From: JAEDES01 sp964470055
GTDB lineage: Bacteria > Bacillota_I > Bacilli_A > RF39 > UBA660
Reading direction: 5' to 3'
NCBI GenBank assembly: GCA_964470055.1
Contig: CAYXZZ010000006.1
Coordinates: 1 to 32,925 of the forward strand
DNA length: 32,925 bases
The notes beneath the pieces are model-generated. The model worked only from the letters and a program-made list of their open reading frames with translations. It was not told the DNA's origin and searched no databases. A program made the translations under genes and the position numbers. Shown in pieces: positions 22,877 to 30,603 of the stretch (positions are counted from its first letter, which is position 1; each line of letters starts with the position of its first letter).

Positions 22877-23476
22877 TGCACAAATATCTTTTAACTGACA
22901 ATTACTACATTCTGGTTTAACCGCTTTACAATAATATCTTCCAAATAAGACTAATTGCAAATGTCGCTTAGCCCATACAGATTTATCAAACTTTTTCATT
23001 AATTTCTGTTCTATCTTCAAAACATCATCATTTTTAGTAACCAATTTTAATCTCTTAGAAACTCTTTCTACATGTGTATCAACCGCAATAGCCGGATAAT
23101 TATAAAACTCACTTAAGAAAACATTTACAGTCTTTCGTCCAATCCCAGGAAACTTCATCAACTCATCCCTATCAGTCGGTACTACTCCACCATAATCATC
23201 TACTAATAAACGAGCAATTTCCTTTGTATAACAAGATTTCTTTCTAAAAGAACCAACTGGTCTAATTATAACCTCTAAATCATCCAAACTAGCATCCTTT
23301 AATGCTTCTAATGTCGGATATTTTTCAAATATAACTGATGTAACCATATTAACTCTTTTATCAGTTGATTGTGCACTAAGCATAATCGCAATTAATAATT
23401 CATAATCAGTATGGTAAACTAATTCACACTGCGGATCTGGAAATAATAAATCTAAATACTCTTCAATTCTATTCAT
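22853..23476 (-). CDS. nth: endonuclease III
   Basis: A 207-aa protein. Helix-hairpin-helix MKFPGIGRKTVNV has catalytic Lys at 115, and AVDTHVERV gives catalytic Asp at 133. A 4Fe-4S loop C-x6-C-x2-C-x5-C (CKAVKPECSNCQLKDIC) is near the C-terminus. It is a bifunctional glycosylase/AP lyase for oxidised pyrimidines. The start is ambiguous among ATGs at 23476, 23479 and 23485, all overlapping the end of dnaD, so it is translationally coupled to dnaD with no strong ribosome site. The dnaD-nth order matches B. subtilis. Confidence 0.97.
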   Translation of the reverse strand: MNRIEEYLDLLFPDPQCELVYHTDYELLIAIMLSAQSTDKRVNMVTSVIFEKYPTLEALKDASLDDLEVIIRPVGSFRKKSCYTKEIARLLVDDYGGVVPTDRDELMKFPGIGRKTVNVFLSEFYNYPAIAVDTHVERVSKRLKLVTKNDDVLKIEQKLMKKFDKSVWAKRHLQLVLFGRYYCKAVKPECSNCQLKDICAEKKKNLL

Positions 23477-24146
23477 CATCGTCATCAAACCAATTATAAT
23501 CAATTATATCTAAATCAATATTTTCATCTTGTTTATTACGCGATTCATTTCTCTTTTTCTTATTTTTTTCCACATCTGCAGCAGTTTTAATTCCAGCCTT
23601 TCCCCATTCAAATAATATCTTATCAATATATCTTAAATTAGAAACATTATTCAAAGTTGCCTCCTTAATGGCTTCCTTAATCAATTCTTCACTAAATCCG
23701 CCATCAAGCCATGCCTTAATAATCTCATATTCAATTGGACTAAGAGTTCTTCCAAATTCCTTCTCAATAATTTCAAAAATATTCGAATTATCACTATTAG
23801 AAGTACTATTAACCTCATCTATCGCAATAAGTGAAAGCCTATTATAAAACTCATCAAGAATTACAACTTCTTCCATTAAACCCTTTTCATTTTTTAATAC
23901 CTCTACTCTAATAAAATGTTTATCAGTAAGTAACCCTATATATTCCATAACCTCCATCATTTCAATATTTAAATCTCGACTAAATCTCTCTGGATCAAAT
24001 AAAAATTTATTTCCTAAATTATATAAATACATCAAAAAAATAAACTCTTCCATCGTTAATTTAAACTCTTTATAATGCTGTAAAAAATATATGGGAATAA
24101 CCATATTACCTTGTTTAAATATCTCAATTAATTTCGAACTTTTCAT
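23469..24146 (-). CDS. dnaD: DNA replication initiation protein DnaD
   Basis: A 225-aa protein. The N-terminal winged-helix domain (about 1-100, including LTMEEFIFLMYLYNLGN and FSRDLNIEMMEVMEYIGLL) is followed by a linker. The DnaD C-terminal domain has FGRTLSPIEYEIIKAWLDGG, FSEELIKEAIKEA and NLRYIDKILFEWGKAGIKT, the family's YxxxILxxW signature. A charged tail ends in DDDDE. It helps load the replicative helicase with DnaB/DnaI. GGAGATGAT is the ribosome site, and the 3' end overlaps nth. Confidence 0.96.
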   Translation of the reverse strand: MKSSKLIEIFKQGNMVIPIYFLQHYKEFKLTMEEFIFLMYLYNLGNKFLFDPERFSRDLNIEMMEVMEYIGLLTDKHFIRVEVLKNEKGLMEEVVILDEFYNRLSLIAIDEVNSTSNSDNSNIFEIIEKEFGRTLSPIEYEIIKAWLDGGFSEELIKEAIKEATLNNVSNLRYIDKILFEWGKAGIKTAADVEKNKKKRNESRNKQDENIDLDIIDYNWFDDDDE

Positions 24147-24170
24147 TATATCATCTCCATTAATGCCTAT

Positions 24171-24179
24171 ATAATATCA
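24171..24179 (-). promoter_or_regulatory. possible extended -10 promoter for dnaD-nth
   Basis: Minus-strand TGA-TATTAT. The -35 region is T-rich without a good match. Confidence 0.4.
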
Positions 24180-24184
24180 TAAAT

Positions 24185-24211
24185 TAAAAGAAAAAGATAG
24201 AACTTCTATCT
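24185..24211 (-). terminator. intrinsic terminator overlapping the cca stop codon
   Basis: Minus-strand perfect 7-bp stem AGATAGA / TCTATCT with a 3-nt loop and TTTTCTTTT tail, left arm in the cca end. Confidence 0.82.
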
Positions 24212-25297
24212 ATACTTCATAACTATATATTCCAAAATTCTTTCTCTTTCATTACTAAGTCTTCGATACAAAATTTCTTTCTCAATATCATTATAAATAT
24301 CTTTTAAATATCTTCCAGGTTCCTTATTAAGAACCATCATAATATCAGCACTAGTAACATTAATATCTTTCCTAGACTGAATTACTAAATTATTATATGA
24401 TTCCGTAATATTTTTTATATCTAAACCTTTTATTTCTCCAGCAACACTATTAGCATATAGTCCATATTTGTATAACACACATGGATCCAAATTATTATGT
24501 TCTAGTGCTTCTTTAACCGACATAATTAATTCTCTTTCATTACTAGAAAATGGATATTTATCCAAAACATCAAGTACTGTCCATACACCAATCAAACTCG
24601 TAGTACATGTAACCTTAGGTAAATTATCTAACCCTAAATACTTATCAAGACCTAACGCCAACAAAAGTTCAATCCCTTTAGCCGCATTGGGACTAGAAAA
24701 GATTTTGTCTAACTCTTCTCTCTTACGATTTAAAGATAAATTTGAAAGTAAATGTCTAGTTTCTTTAATTGCATCAATAACATCTCTATCTAATCTAAAA
24801 TCAAGTATTGTCGCAAATCGAACTGCTCTTAAAATACGCAAAGTATCTTCTTCAAATCTTTCTTTTGCATATCCAACAGTTTTAATAACTCTCTCCTCTA
24901 TATCTTTTCTTCCATCTAATAAATCAACAATTTCCCCTTTACCATCCATACAAATAGTATTAATAGTAAAATCTCTTCTTAACAAATCTTCATACAAATC
25001 ATCAATATATTTAATTTCTGCTGGTCTTCTATTATCAACATATCCTATCTCTTTTCTAAATGTTGTAATCTCAAACCTAATACCTTTCATTATAACTGTA
25101 ACCGAACCATAATCTTCACTCGGCAAACAACTATCCTCAAAGATCTCTTTTATCTCTTTTGGAGTAGCACTTGTTGTTATATCAATATCATTAGAATCAA
25201 TACCTAAAATATAGTCACGAACAAATCCACCTACTATATATGCTTTAAAACCTCGAGAAGTAATTTCTTCAACTAATGCATAAGCAACTTCTAACAT
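24206..25297 (-). CDS. cca: tRNA nucleotidyltransferase (CCA-adding type, class II)
   Basis: A 363-aa protein. The catalytic head has GGFVRDYILG with the acidic pair DIDITT (about 22-41), followed by EDYGSVTV, FEITTFR and RRDFTINTICMDGKGEIVDL. The neck has RFEEDTLRILRAVRFA. It adds or repairs the tRNA 3' CCA. B. subtilis Cca is about 397 aa, so the body/tail region here is slightly short. Whether it is a full CCA-adding or an A-adding enzyme cannot be settled from sequence alone. A GGTGGTGAT ribosome site precedes the ATG, with its own terminator. Confidence 0.95.
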   Translation of the reverse strand: MLEVAYALVEEITSRGFKAYIVGGFVRDYILGIDSNDIDITTSATPKEIKEIFEDSCLPSEDYGSVTVIMKGIRFEITTFRKEIGYVDNRRPAEIKYIDDLYEDLLRRDFTINTICMDGKGEIVDLLDGRKDIEERVIKTVGYAKERFEEDTLRILRAVRFATILDFRLDRDVIDAIKETRHLLSNLSLNRKREELDKIFSSPNAAKGIELLLALGLDKYLGLDNLPKVTCTTSLIGVWTVLDVLDKYPFSSNERELIMSVKEALEHNNLDPCVLYKYGLYANSVAGEIKGLDIKNITESYNNLVIQSRKDINVTSADIMMVLNKEPGRYLKDIYNDIEKEILYRRLSNERERILEYIVMKYR

Positions 25298-25337
25298 ATT
25301 ATCACCACCTTGTATATCTAGTTTTACTCCTAGTTAT

Positions 25338-25346
25338 ATTATATCA
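25338..25346 (-). promoter_or_regulatory. extended -10 promoter for cca
   Basis: Minus-strand TGA-TATAAT at 25338-25346. The -35 is poor and falls in the HU terminator. Confidence 0.6.
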
Positions 25347-25356
25347 TACCTAAAGA

Positions 25357-25386
25357 AAAGAACCTAATTTTAGGTTCTTTTTTAAC
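25357..25386. terminator. terminator downstream of the HU gene
   Basis: Perfect 10-bp stem AAAGAACCTA / TAGGTTCTTT with a 4-nt loop. The minus-strand tail is TTCTTT; a T run on the plus strand makes it potentially bidirectional. Confidence 0.82.
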
Positions 25387-25397
25387 TAAATTTAATA

Positions 25398-25670
25398 TTA
25401 GTTTACAGCGTCTTTTAATGCTGTACCAGCTTTAAAAGTAACAGCTTTTCTAGCTTCGATCTTAACAACTTCTCCAGTTCTTGGATTACGTCCTTCACGA
25501 GCGGCTCTTTCAGAAACAGCAAAAGTTCCGAAACCAACTAGTGGTACTTTATCTCCCTTTACTAGTGCTTCTGTAATAGCAGCGAAAGTAGCATCGATAG
25601 CCTTAGTAGCATCAGCCTTAGTTAATCCTGCAGCTGTAGCAACTGCTTCTACTAATTCAACTTTTTTCAT
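25398..25670 (-). CDS. hup: DNA-binding protein HU
   Basis: A 90-aa protein of exact family length. MKKVELVEAVATAAGLTKAD gives the helical dimer base, VPLVGFGTFAVSERAAREGR then NPRTGEVVKIEARKAVTFKA gives the beta-arm with the HU/IHF signature, and it ends in LKDAVN. It is a nucleoid-compacting histone-like protein. GGGAGGT lies before the ATG. The leader contains a 7-bp hairpin. Monocistronic. Confidence 0.98.
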   Translation of the reverse strand: MKKVELVEAVATAAGLTKADATKAIDATFAAITEALVKGDKVPLVGFGTFAVSERAAREGRNPRTGEVVKIEARKAVTFKAGTALKDAVN

Positions 25671-25696
25671 ATTAAATTTACCTCCCTATTTTTAAT

Positions 25697-25745
25697 TAAG
25701 CATTTGTTATGCTTACATATTAAAATTATCATACTTTATAGACAA
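25697..25745 (-). promoter_or_regulatory. HU promoter candidate and leader hairpin
   Basis: Minus-strand TTGTCT (25740-25745), 17-bp spacer, TAATAT (25717-25722). Just downstream a perfect TAAGCAT / ATGCTTA hairpin (25697-25715, 5-nt loop) falls at the predicted transcript start, without a following T run. Confidence 0.4.
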
Positions 25746-25802
25746 ATGCAAGCAATATCAATACATTTTCACCTTTTTTATCATCAACTGATTATAAAAC
25801 TC

Positions 25803-25834
25803 CATTTAAAAAGAAGAAACAAAATCCCTTCTTT
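25803..25834 (-). terminator. terminator of the two-gene membrane-protein operon
   Basis: Minus-strand AAAGAAG / CTTCTTT stem with an 11-nt loop and T-rich tail. Confidence 0.7.
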
Positions 25835-25839
25835 AAAAT

Positions 25840-26172
25840 CTACTTCAATTTTTTATTAATATCAGTCAGTAAACTAATAATATGTCCCATAGCATAAATA
25901 AATACACATACCACTAATCCACTAAACCAAATAAATAACATCAACGAAATATTAAACTCTGTCGTAAGACAAGTACCAGCATATAAAGTTGAACTAGTAC
26001 CACATGCTGGAAACAAATTACCAAAAATTATTCCCAAACAAAATACAATAAAATAAACAAAGACCGCAAAAATTTGATAAAAATTAAGTTTAAGTTTACT
26101 TATTTCCTTACTAATATTATTAGCCCGAGGTAATTCTGCCTTAAGTGCTTCAATTTCTTCAAACATATTCAT
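25840..26172 (-). CDS. small two-TM membrane protein of unknown function
   Basis: A 110-aa protein. A helical charged head (MNMFEEIEALKAELPR and following) precedes TM1 at about 32-53 (FYQIFAVFVYFIVFCLGIIF). A short loop containing two Cys (ACGTSSTLYAGTC) leads to TM2 at about 74-99, and a Lys-rich end follows. The two Cys could form a disulphide outside the cell; this is inference. It begins 2 bp after the stop of the upstream membrane protein and shares its terminator. No family recognised. Confidence 0.8.
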   Translation of the reverse strand: MNMFEEIEALKAELPRANNISKEISKLKLNFYQIFAVFVYFIVFCLGIIFGNLFPACGTSSTLYAGTCLTTEFNISLMLFIWFSGLVVCVFIYAMGHIISLLTDINKKLK

Positions 26173-26174
26173 AA

Positions 26175-27242
26175 TTACTTATTCCCCTTCTTTATATTAT
26201 CATCTTTCTTAAATATCTTTTTAGTATTCTTCTTTCTACTAGTTATCTCATTATTAGGTTTGCTACTCTTTTTTATTGTTGAAACTGCTTTATCCGTAAT
26301 CTCTGTTTTCTTTTTATTAACAACTTCATCCTCTATTTTTTCTTCAATATCATCCTTTAATTCAATTAATTCTTCTTTTATCTCATCAGTAAGATTACTA
26401 ACTGCATCTTTTACAGAATCAATCTTCTCATCAATTCCACTATCTTCAATCTTATCAGAAATATTTTCCTTAATATCAATTACTTTTTCTTTAATATCCT
26501 CAGTAATTTCTTCAACCTTTTCCTTAGCATCATCTAGTTTTTCTTCCAAATCATGTTTTTCAACAAAATCATCAACCTTCTGAGTAACGACTTCCTTAAC
26601 ATTAATTAAGCATTCACTAATAACACTATTTTTTCTCGCTAAAAAATCACCATATAAGAAAATATATCTAGTAAATAAAATAGTATACGCCGTATCCATT
26701 AAAGTTAACACGGTCCCATCAAAACTAGTTGTTGAAATCAAATTAACTGCCAATAACGTAACAGCCAAAACCAAAATACTATTAAAATACGTGCTATTAC
26801 TAATCTCATTAAATGGCGATTTATTTAGCCCCATACTCTTCCACATTCTTGTACTACGTAAAAACGTATGAATCATATAAATTAAAATCACCAAATCAAT
26901 TGCTAAACCAAGCAAACTTCCTAATCCAAAGGATTGGAAAAGTGTAAGTAATGAAGTAATTGCCGTAAGCATATGTAACACAATTACAAAAATATTTAAA
27001 AAATCAAAATATCTTTTTCCATACTTAGTCTTTAATGCTACAAAATAAATACACATAAGTAAATAAACAATATTATGATTTAAAATACTACTTAATATTT
27101 CACTTGCACTCAAATGATTATTAATGGCAAAACTTTGACTAAGAATTACAATCAAAGCAATAAGACCAATTATAAAACTAGTTATTACATTAGGATTATC
27201 ATACCATTCAACTTGTTTTTTTATTTTATCTTCACTATTCAT
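26175..27242 (-). CDS. multi-TM protein with a long charged amphipathic C-terminal helix
   Basis: A 355-aa protein that I do not recognise. Residues 20-210 hold about five to six hydrophobic segments (SFIIGLIALIVILSQSF, IVYLLMCIYFVAL, FLNIFVIVLHMLTAITSLL, LLGLAIDLVILIYMI, ILVLAVTLLAVNLI). From about 215 on it is a continuous highly charged helix rich in E/K/D/I (EEKLDDAKEKVEEITEDIKE), resembling apolipoprotein/late-embryogenesis-type 11-residue periodicity. It ends in a basic tail (KKNTKKIFKKDDNIKKGNK). The charged half is probably cytoplasmic and could bind membrane or nucleic acid. GATGGTGATT is the ribosome site. First gene of a two-gene operon. Confidence 0.82.
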   Translation of the reverse strand: MNSEDKIKKQVEWYDNPNVITSFIIGLIALIVILSQSFAINNHLSASEILSSILNHNIVYLLMCIYFVALKTKYGKRYFDFLNIFVIVLHMLTAITSLLTLFQSFGLGSLLGLAIDLVILIYMIHTFLRSTRMWKSMGLNKSPFNEISNSTYFNSILVLAVTLLAVNLISTTSFDGTVLTLMDTAYTILFTRYIFLYGDFLARKNSVISECLINVKEVVTQKVDDFVEKHDLEEKLDDAKEKVEEITEDIKEKVIDIKENISDKIEDSGIDEKIDSVKDAVSNLTDEIKEELIELKDDIEEKIEDEVVNKKKTEITDKAVSTIKKSSKPNNEITSRKKNTKKIFKKDDNIKKGNK

Positions 27243-27262
27243 TTAATCACCATCCTAAAAAA

Positions 27263-27271
27263 AGTATACCA
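27263..27271 (-). promoter_or_regulatory. extended -10 promoter for the membrane-protein operon
   Basis: Minus-strand TGG-TATACT at 27263-27271; -35 weak. About 20 bp from the ATG at 27242. Confidence 0.5.
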
Positions 27272-27309
27272 CATAAATAAACAACTTAGAAAAAGAAACT
27301 AAATTTTCT

Positions 27310-27337
27310 TTGAAACTTTACAATAATATGATATAAT
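27310..27337 (+). promoter_or_regulatory. sigma-A promoter for der
   Basis: TTGAAA (27310-27315), 16-bp spacer, TATAAT (27332-27337) preceded by TGA (extended -10). Confidence 0.82.
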
Positions 27338-27360
27338 ACATCTGAATTGGAGGGGATACT

Positions 27361-28671
27361 ATGTCTATGCCTACAGTTGCTTTAGTTGGAAGACCAAATG
27401 TTGGAAAAAGTACACTTTTCAACAAAATAGTTGGAAAAAAGGTTTCTATCATCGAAGACATACCTGGTGTAACAAGAGACAGAATCTATCAAGAAGCAAT
27501 ATATAATAAGAAAAAATTTTATTTAGTTGATACAGGTGGTATCGACGCTACAAAAATGACTTTTAATGATGAAATTAAAATGCAAGCAGAAATCGCAATC
27601 AAAGATGCTGACGTTGTTGTATTTATCGTTGACGGAAAAGAAGGATTAACTCATAATGATCTAATTGTAAGAGATATCTTACGTAAATCAAATAAACGAG
27701 TAATTGTCGCTATAAACAAAATGGATGTAAAAGATGCACAAGATAACATCTATGACTTTTATGAACTAGGATTTGATACATACATTCCAATCAGTAGTAT
27801 TCATAATACTGGCTACGTTGAATTAATGGACACAATTACTGATGGCTTTTATGAACAAGAAGAAAAACTTGATGAAAGACTAAAATTTTGTATTATTGGT
27901 AGACCTAACGTTGGAAAAAGTAGTTTAATGAACGCAATGTTAAACGAAGAACGTGTAGTTGTTTCAAATATTGCTGGTACTACTAGAGACTCAATTGACT
28001 CAGTACTAAAATATCACAACGAAGAATACGTACTAATTGATACAGCCGGAATGCGAAAAAAAGGTAAAGTTTTTGAATCAATCGAAAAATATAGTCTCCT
28101 TCGTTCTCTTAAAGCAATTGATCGAAGTGATATCTGTTTAGTTGTCATAAATGCTGAAGAAGGAATCAAAGAACATGATAAACACATCGCTGGATATGCT
28201 ATTGAACGAGGAAAAGGATTAATCTTTGTTGTAAACAAATGGGACACTGTTACAGACACAACAATTCAAGAATTTGAAAAATTAATGCGTGCTGAATTTC
28301 AGTTCGCAACCTATGCTCCTATCGTTTACTTATCTGCCCTTACAAAAAAAAGAATTCATACACTAATGCCTGAAGTAATAAAAGTTGCAGAAAACATCAA
28401 ACGTGAAATAAAAACAAGTATCATCAATAATGTAATCCTAGATGCTTATCAATTAAACTTACCTCCTTCATATAAAGGAAAACGTTTAAAAATCTATTTC
28501 ACATCACAAACAGGTACCAAACCACCAAAATTTACTTTTAGAGTTAACAATAAAGGACTAGTTCACTTCTCTTATGAAAGATACTTAGAAAACAAAATAA
28601 GAGAAAACTTTGATTTTACTGGAACACCAATTACTCTACAATTTAAAAATAGAAGTGGTGATGATGAATAA
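27361..28671 (+). CDS. der: double GTPase Der (EngA), 50S ribosome assembly
   Basis: A 436-aa protein. It has two tandem GTPase domains: G1 GRPNVGKST (10-18) with DTGG and NKMD, then a second GRPNVGKSS (about 180-188) with DTAG and NKWD. A C-terminal KH-like domain follows (LNLPPSYKGKRLKIYFTSQT). Length is normal. MSMPTVALVGRPN matches the usual family start, with GGAGG upstream. The stop codon overlaps the start of the next gene by one base (TAATG). Confidence 0.99.
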   Translation: MSMPTVALVGRPNVGKSTLFNKIVGKKVSIIEDIPGVTRDRIYQEAIYNKKKFYLVDTGGIDATKMTFNDEIKMQAEIAIKDADVVVFIVDGKEGLTHNDLIVRDILRKSNKRVIVAINKMDVKDAQDNIYDFYELGFDTYIPISSIHNTGYVELMDTITDGFYEQEEKLDERLKFCIIGRPNVGKSSLMNAMLNEERVVVSNIAGTTRDSIDSVLKYHNEEYVLIDTAGMRKKGKVFESIEKYSLLRSLKAIDRSDICLVVINAEEGIKEHDKHIAGYAIERGKGLIFVVNKWDTVTDTTIQEFEKLMRAEFQFATYAPIVYLSALTKKRIHTLMPEVIKVAENIKREIKTSIINNVILDAYQLNLPPSYKGKRLKIYFTSQTGTKPPKFTFRVNNKGLVHFSYERYLENKIRENFDFTGTPITLQFKNRSGDDE

Positions 28672-29006
28672 TGATAATCGGTAATAACAATCAAAATCAA
28701 AATAGTTTTAAAAACTCTAATCAGGCAACATCTAATTCCTCTTTTCCAAATTCCTTTGAAAATAGATGGAATAAAGTTCAAGAATATAACAAAGATCGAC
28801 CTACAAACCATAACGTATTTGTAAAAGATATTAAAGAACAAAAATATGCCAACACAACAGATACTATTGGTATGCAAGACAGAACTCTTGCTATGTTAAA
28901 TGAACGATTAGAAAAAGGAACTATTTCTTTAGAAGAATTCAATCAAAAATGTGCTCAATTAGGAAAACTTAGACAAAATATGTCAAAAAACAATAAATTA
29001 TTTTAA
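28671..29006 (+). CDS. small Asn-rich protein with a SHOCT-like C-terminus, coupled to der
   Basis: A 111-aa protein that I do not recognise. The first half is Asn/Ser/Gln-rich and probably disordered (IIGNNNQNQNSFKNSNQ). The C-terminal segment, LAMLNERLEKGTISLEEFNQ, resembles the short SHOCT motif (L..L..G.I...EF..K...L). Its ATG overlaps the der stop by one base, so translation is coupled to der. It ends just before a hairpin that precedes spoVIF. Role unknown. Confidence 0.75.
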   Translation: MIIGNNNQNQNSFKNSNQATSNSSFPNSFENRWNKVQEYNKDRPTNHNVFVKDIKEQKYANTTDTIGMQDRTLAMLNERLEKGTISLEEFNQKCAQLGKLRQNMSKNNKLF

Positions 29007-29040
29007 CTTCCTACATATACTCTAGTAGGAGGTTTTTTTT
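29007..29040 (+). terminator. intrinsic terminator whose right arm is also the spoVIF ribosome site
   Basis: CTTCCTAC (29007-29014) pairs with GTAGGAGG (29025-29032) over a 10-nt loop, followed by T8. The right arm contains AGGAGG, placed 8 nt before the spoVIF ATG at 29041. Confidence 0.82.
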
Positions 29041-29280
29041 ATGTTTAAAGACAGTTTCTTCAAAAAAGTTGAAGACAAAACAAGTATTGATAAAAATACA
29101 ATACTTTCATTAGCAGAAAAATTACAAAATGCCAACATGAAGGATGAAACCACTATCAGAGAAGTAATTAACGAAATAAGTGCTATGACTGGAAAAGAAG
29201 TCAGCCAAGAAAAAGCAGATAAAATCGTAAATGCTATTTTAAAAGACAATGTTCCAGATAACATCGATAAAATGTTCTAA
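29041..29280 (+). CDS. spoVIF: stage VI sporulation protein F
   Basis: A 79-aa protein. FFKKVEDKTSIDKNTILSLA, then EKLQNANMKDETTIREVINE and ISAMTGKEVSQEKADKIVNA reproduce the SpoVIF (YjcC) family pattern (ekKT.v....i..lA..lq.anfkDE.tvR..i.......k.vs.e..dkIv). In B. subtilis this mother-cell protein is needed for proper spore coat assembly. The start is set by AGGAGG inside a terminator-like hairpin. spoIVA, another coat-assembly gene, lies 1.3 kb downstream. Confidence 0.82.
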   Translation: MFKDSFFKKVEDKTSIDKNTILSLAEKLQNANMKDETTIREVINEISAMTGKEVSQEKADKIVNAILKDNVPDNIDKMF

Positions 29281-29292
29281 AATTACTTTTCC

Positions 29293-29345
29293 ACTCCTCC
29301 TTTTCAAAGAAAATATGATAAACTATATCTATAATTAGGAGGAGT
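29293..29345 (+). promoter_or_regulatory. hairpin that can sequester the ribosome site of the zinc-ribbon gene
   Basis: ACTCCTCCT (29293-29301) is a perfect 9-base complement of AGGAGGAGT (29337-29345), the Shine-Dalgarno region of the gene starting at 29351. The loop is 35 nt and no T run follows, so it is not a terminator. Confidence 0.55.
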
Positions 29346-29350
29346 AAACA

Positions 29351-30541
29351 ATGAAGTGTACAAATTGTGGAACATACATAAATGAAACAGATAAATTCTG
29401 TAAAAACTGTGGTGAAAAGAACAAAAACGACCACGCCGTTCAATATAGTTATAGCAGAAACTATAGTAATACAACAAAATCCACCTACAACACCAACCAC
29501 GAGGCTCAGTTTAACTACAGTCACAATTACAGTAATCAAACAAAGCCAAGTTACAATTTAAATTCAAATCACGAAGATCAATACTACTCTAAATACTCTT
29601 TTGATCCAAGTAAATATTCCTATGCAACAACATATACCCCATCGGGAGATGACAAATATGTTAAAGCCTATATTGGAACAAATTATGAACACATAAAAAA
29701 TTCTAAAATTTCACTTCCAGCCCTTTTCTTTGGTGCGTATTATTTACTATATCGAAAAGTTTGGAATTGCGCCTTAATCTATATTATTATTAATGCCGCC
29801 GCTCAATTATTATTAGGTGATAGTCTTTCAACACTTGCCGCAATCATTTTAAATATCTACACAGCCTATAAATTTAAAGACATATATCTAAAAAAAGTTG
29901 ATAATCACGTAGAACGAATCAAACAAGAAAATTTAGATAAAACTAATGAAGAATTAATAAATATATGTAAGAAAAAAGGCGGAGTCACAATAGCAGCACC
30001 AATCATTGGATTCTTTGGAATATATATTATTATCTTTTTAATAGCAGTTATCTTTTTCCTTCTAGGATTCACTAATGAACTCCCAACAACTGAATCAACA
30101 GATATTAAGGAAGAAATAGTTGAAACACCATCTTCTTTAAGTTATACTCTACCAAGTGATTTTTCCATAAACTATGAATCAGATAAATACAAAATTTTTA
30201 ATTACAAAGAGCCAACCACTTCTACATATTGTTATATCTCAATTGATTTAAATACAACCACATCACTATATACAAATGAAGAAGATTATTTAACCAAACA
30301 TATGATTTTTAATAGTACTGAAACTACTATTTCCGAGCCATCCCCAGTTATCTACAACAACACATAGAAATATTCTCATCTAGAATCAACTAAATATTCA
30401 GAAACGCAATATGTTTTGAAAACAAATAATTATTTCTATATAGTAAAAACATATCACTATAAAACATCTGATGCGTCTGATATAATTTGTAATACTAAAT
30501 ATAGTGAATTTATGAATTCAATCGACATTACCACAAACTAA
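29351..30541 (+). pseudogene. zinc-ribbon/DUF2628-like membrane protein split by an in-frame TAG
   Basis: The first 338 codons end at TAG (30365-30367). The same frame then stays open for 57 more codons to TAA at 30539-30541 with protein-like content (LKTNNYFYIVKTYHYKT). Order: zinc ribbon CTNC...CKNC (residues 3-21); three imperfect Tyr/Ser/Asn-rich repeats (28-95); a DUF2628-like membrane segment (KAYIGTNYEHIKNSKISLPA then LFFGAYYLLYRKVW); a further TM (about 217-240, IIGFFGIYIIIFLIAVIFFLL); then an extracellular beta-rich domain. The nonsense codon removes the end of that domain. TAG ends rnj, dnaD and cca here, so recoding is unlikely; this is a recent nonsense mutation or a sequence error. 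The shorter protein could still be made. Confidence 0.72.
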
Positions 30542-30564
30542 AAGAACTTATGTTCTTTTTTTTT
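30541..30564 (+). terminator. intrinsic terminator after the zinc-ribbon gene
   Basis: Perfect AAAGAAC / GTTCTTT stem, 4-nt loop, T run. It starts at the final A of the TAA reached by reading through the TAG, which supports that TAA as the original gene end. Confidence 0.88.
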
Positions 30565-30603
30565 ATCAATATACATATCTTTTATTGTATAAGGAGAATG
30601 TAT

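Noticed and set aside
29014..29022. CATATACTC in the spoVIF hairpin loop as a sporulation -10
   Set aside because: One mismatch to the consensus, no -35, and the start would cut the Shine-Dalgarno. Too weak to annotate, though it would explain escape from the hairpin.
30365..30367. TAG as a recoded sense codon (genetic code variant, pyrrolysine or suppressor)
   Set aside because: rnj, dnaD and cca end at TAG in proper positions with terminators, so TAG is a normal stop in this genome.
30574..30582. CATATCTTT as a sigma-E -10 for spoIVA
   Set aside because: Plausible by gene identity, but the upstream region is a T run from the terminator and has no recognisable -35.
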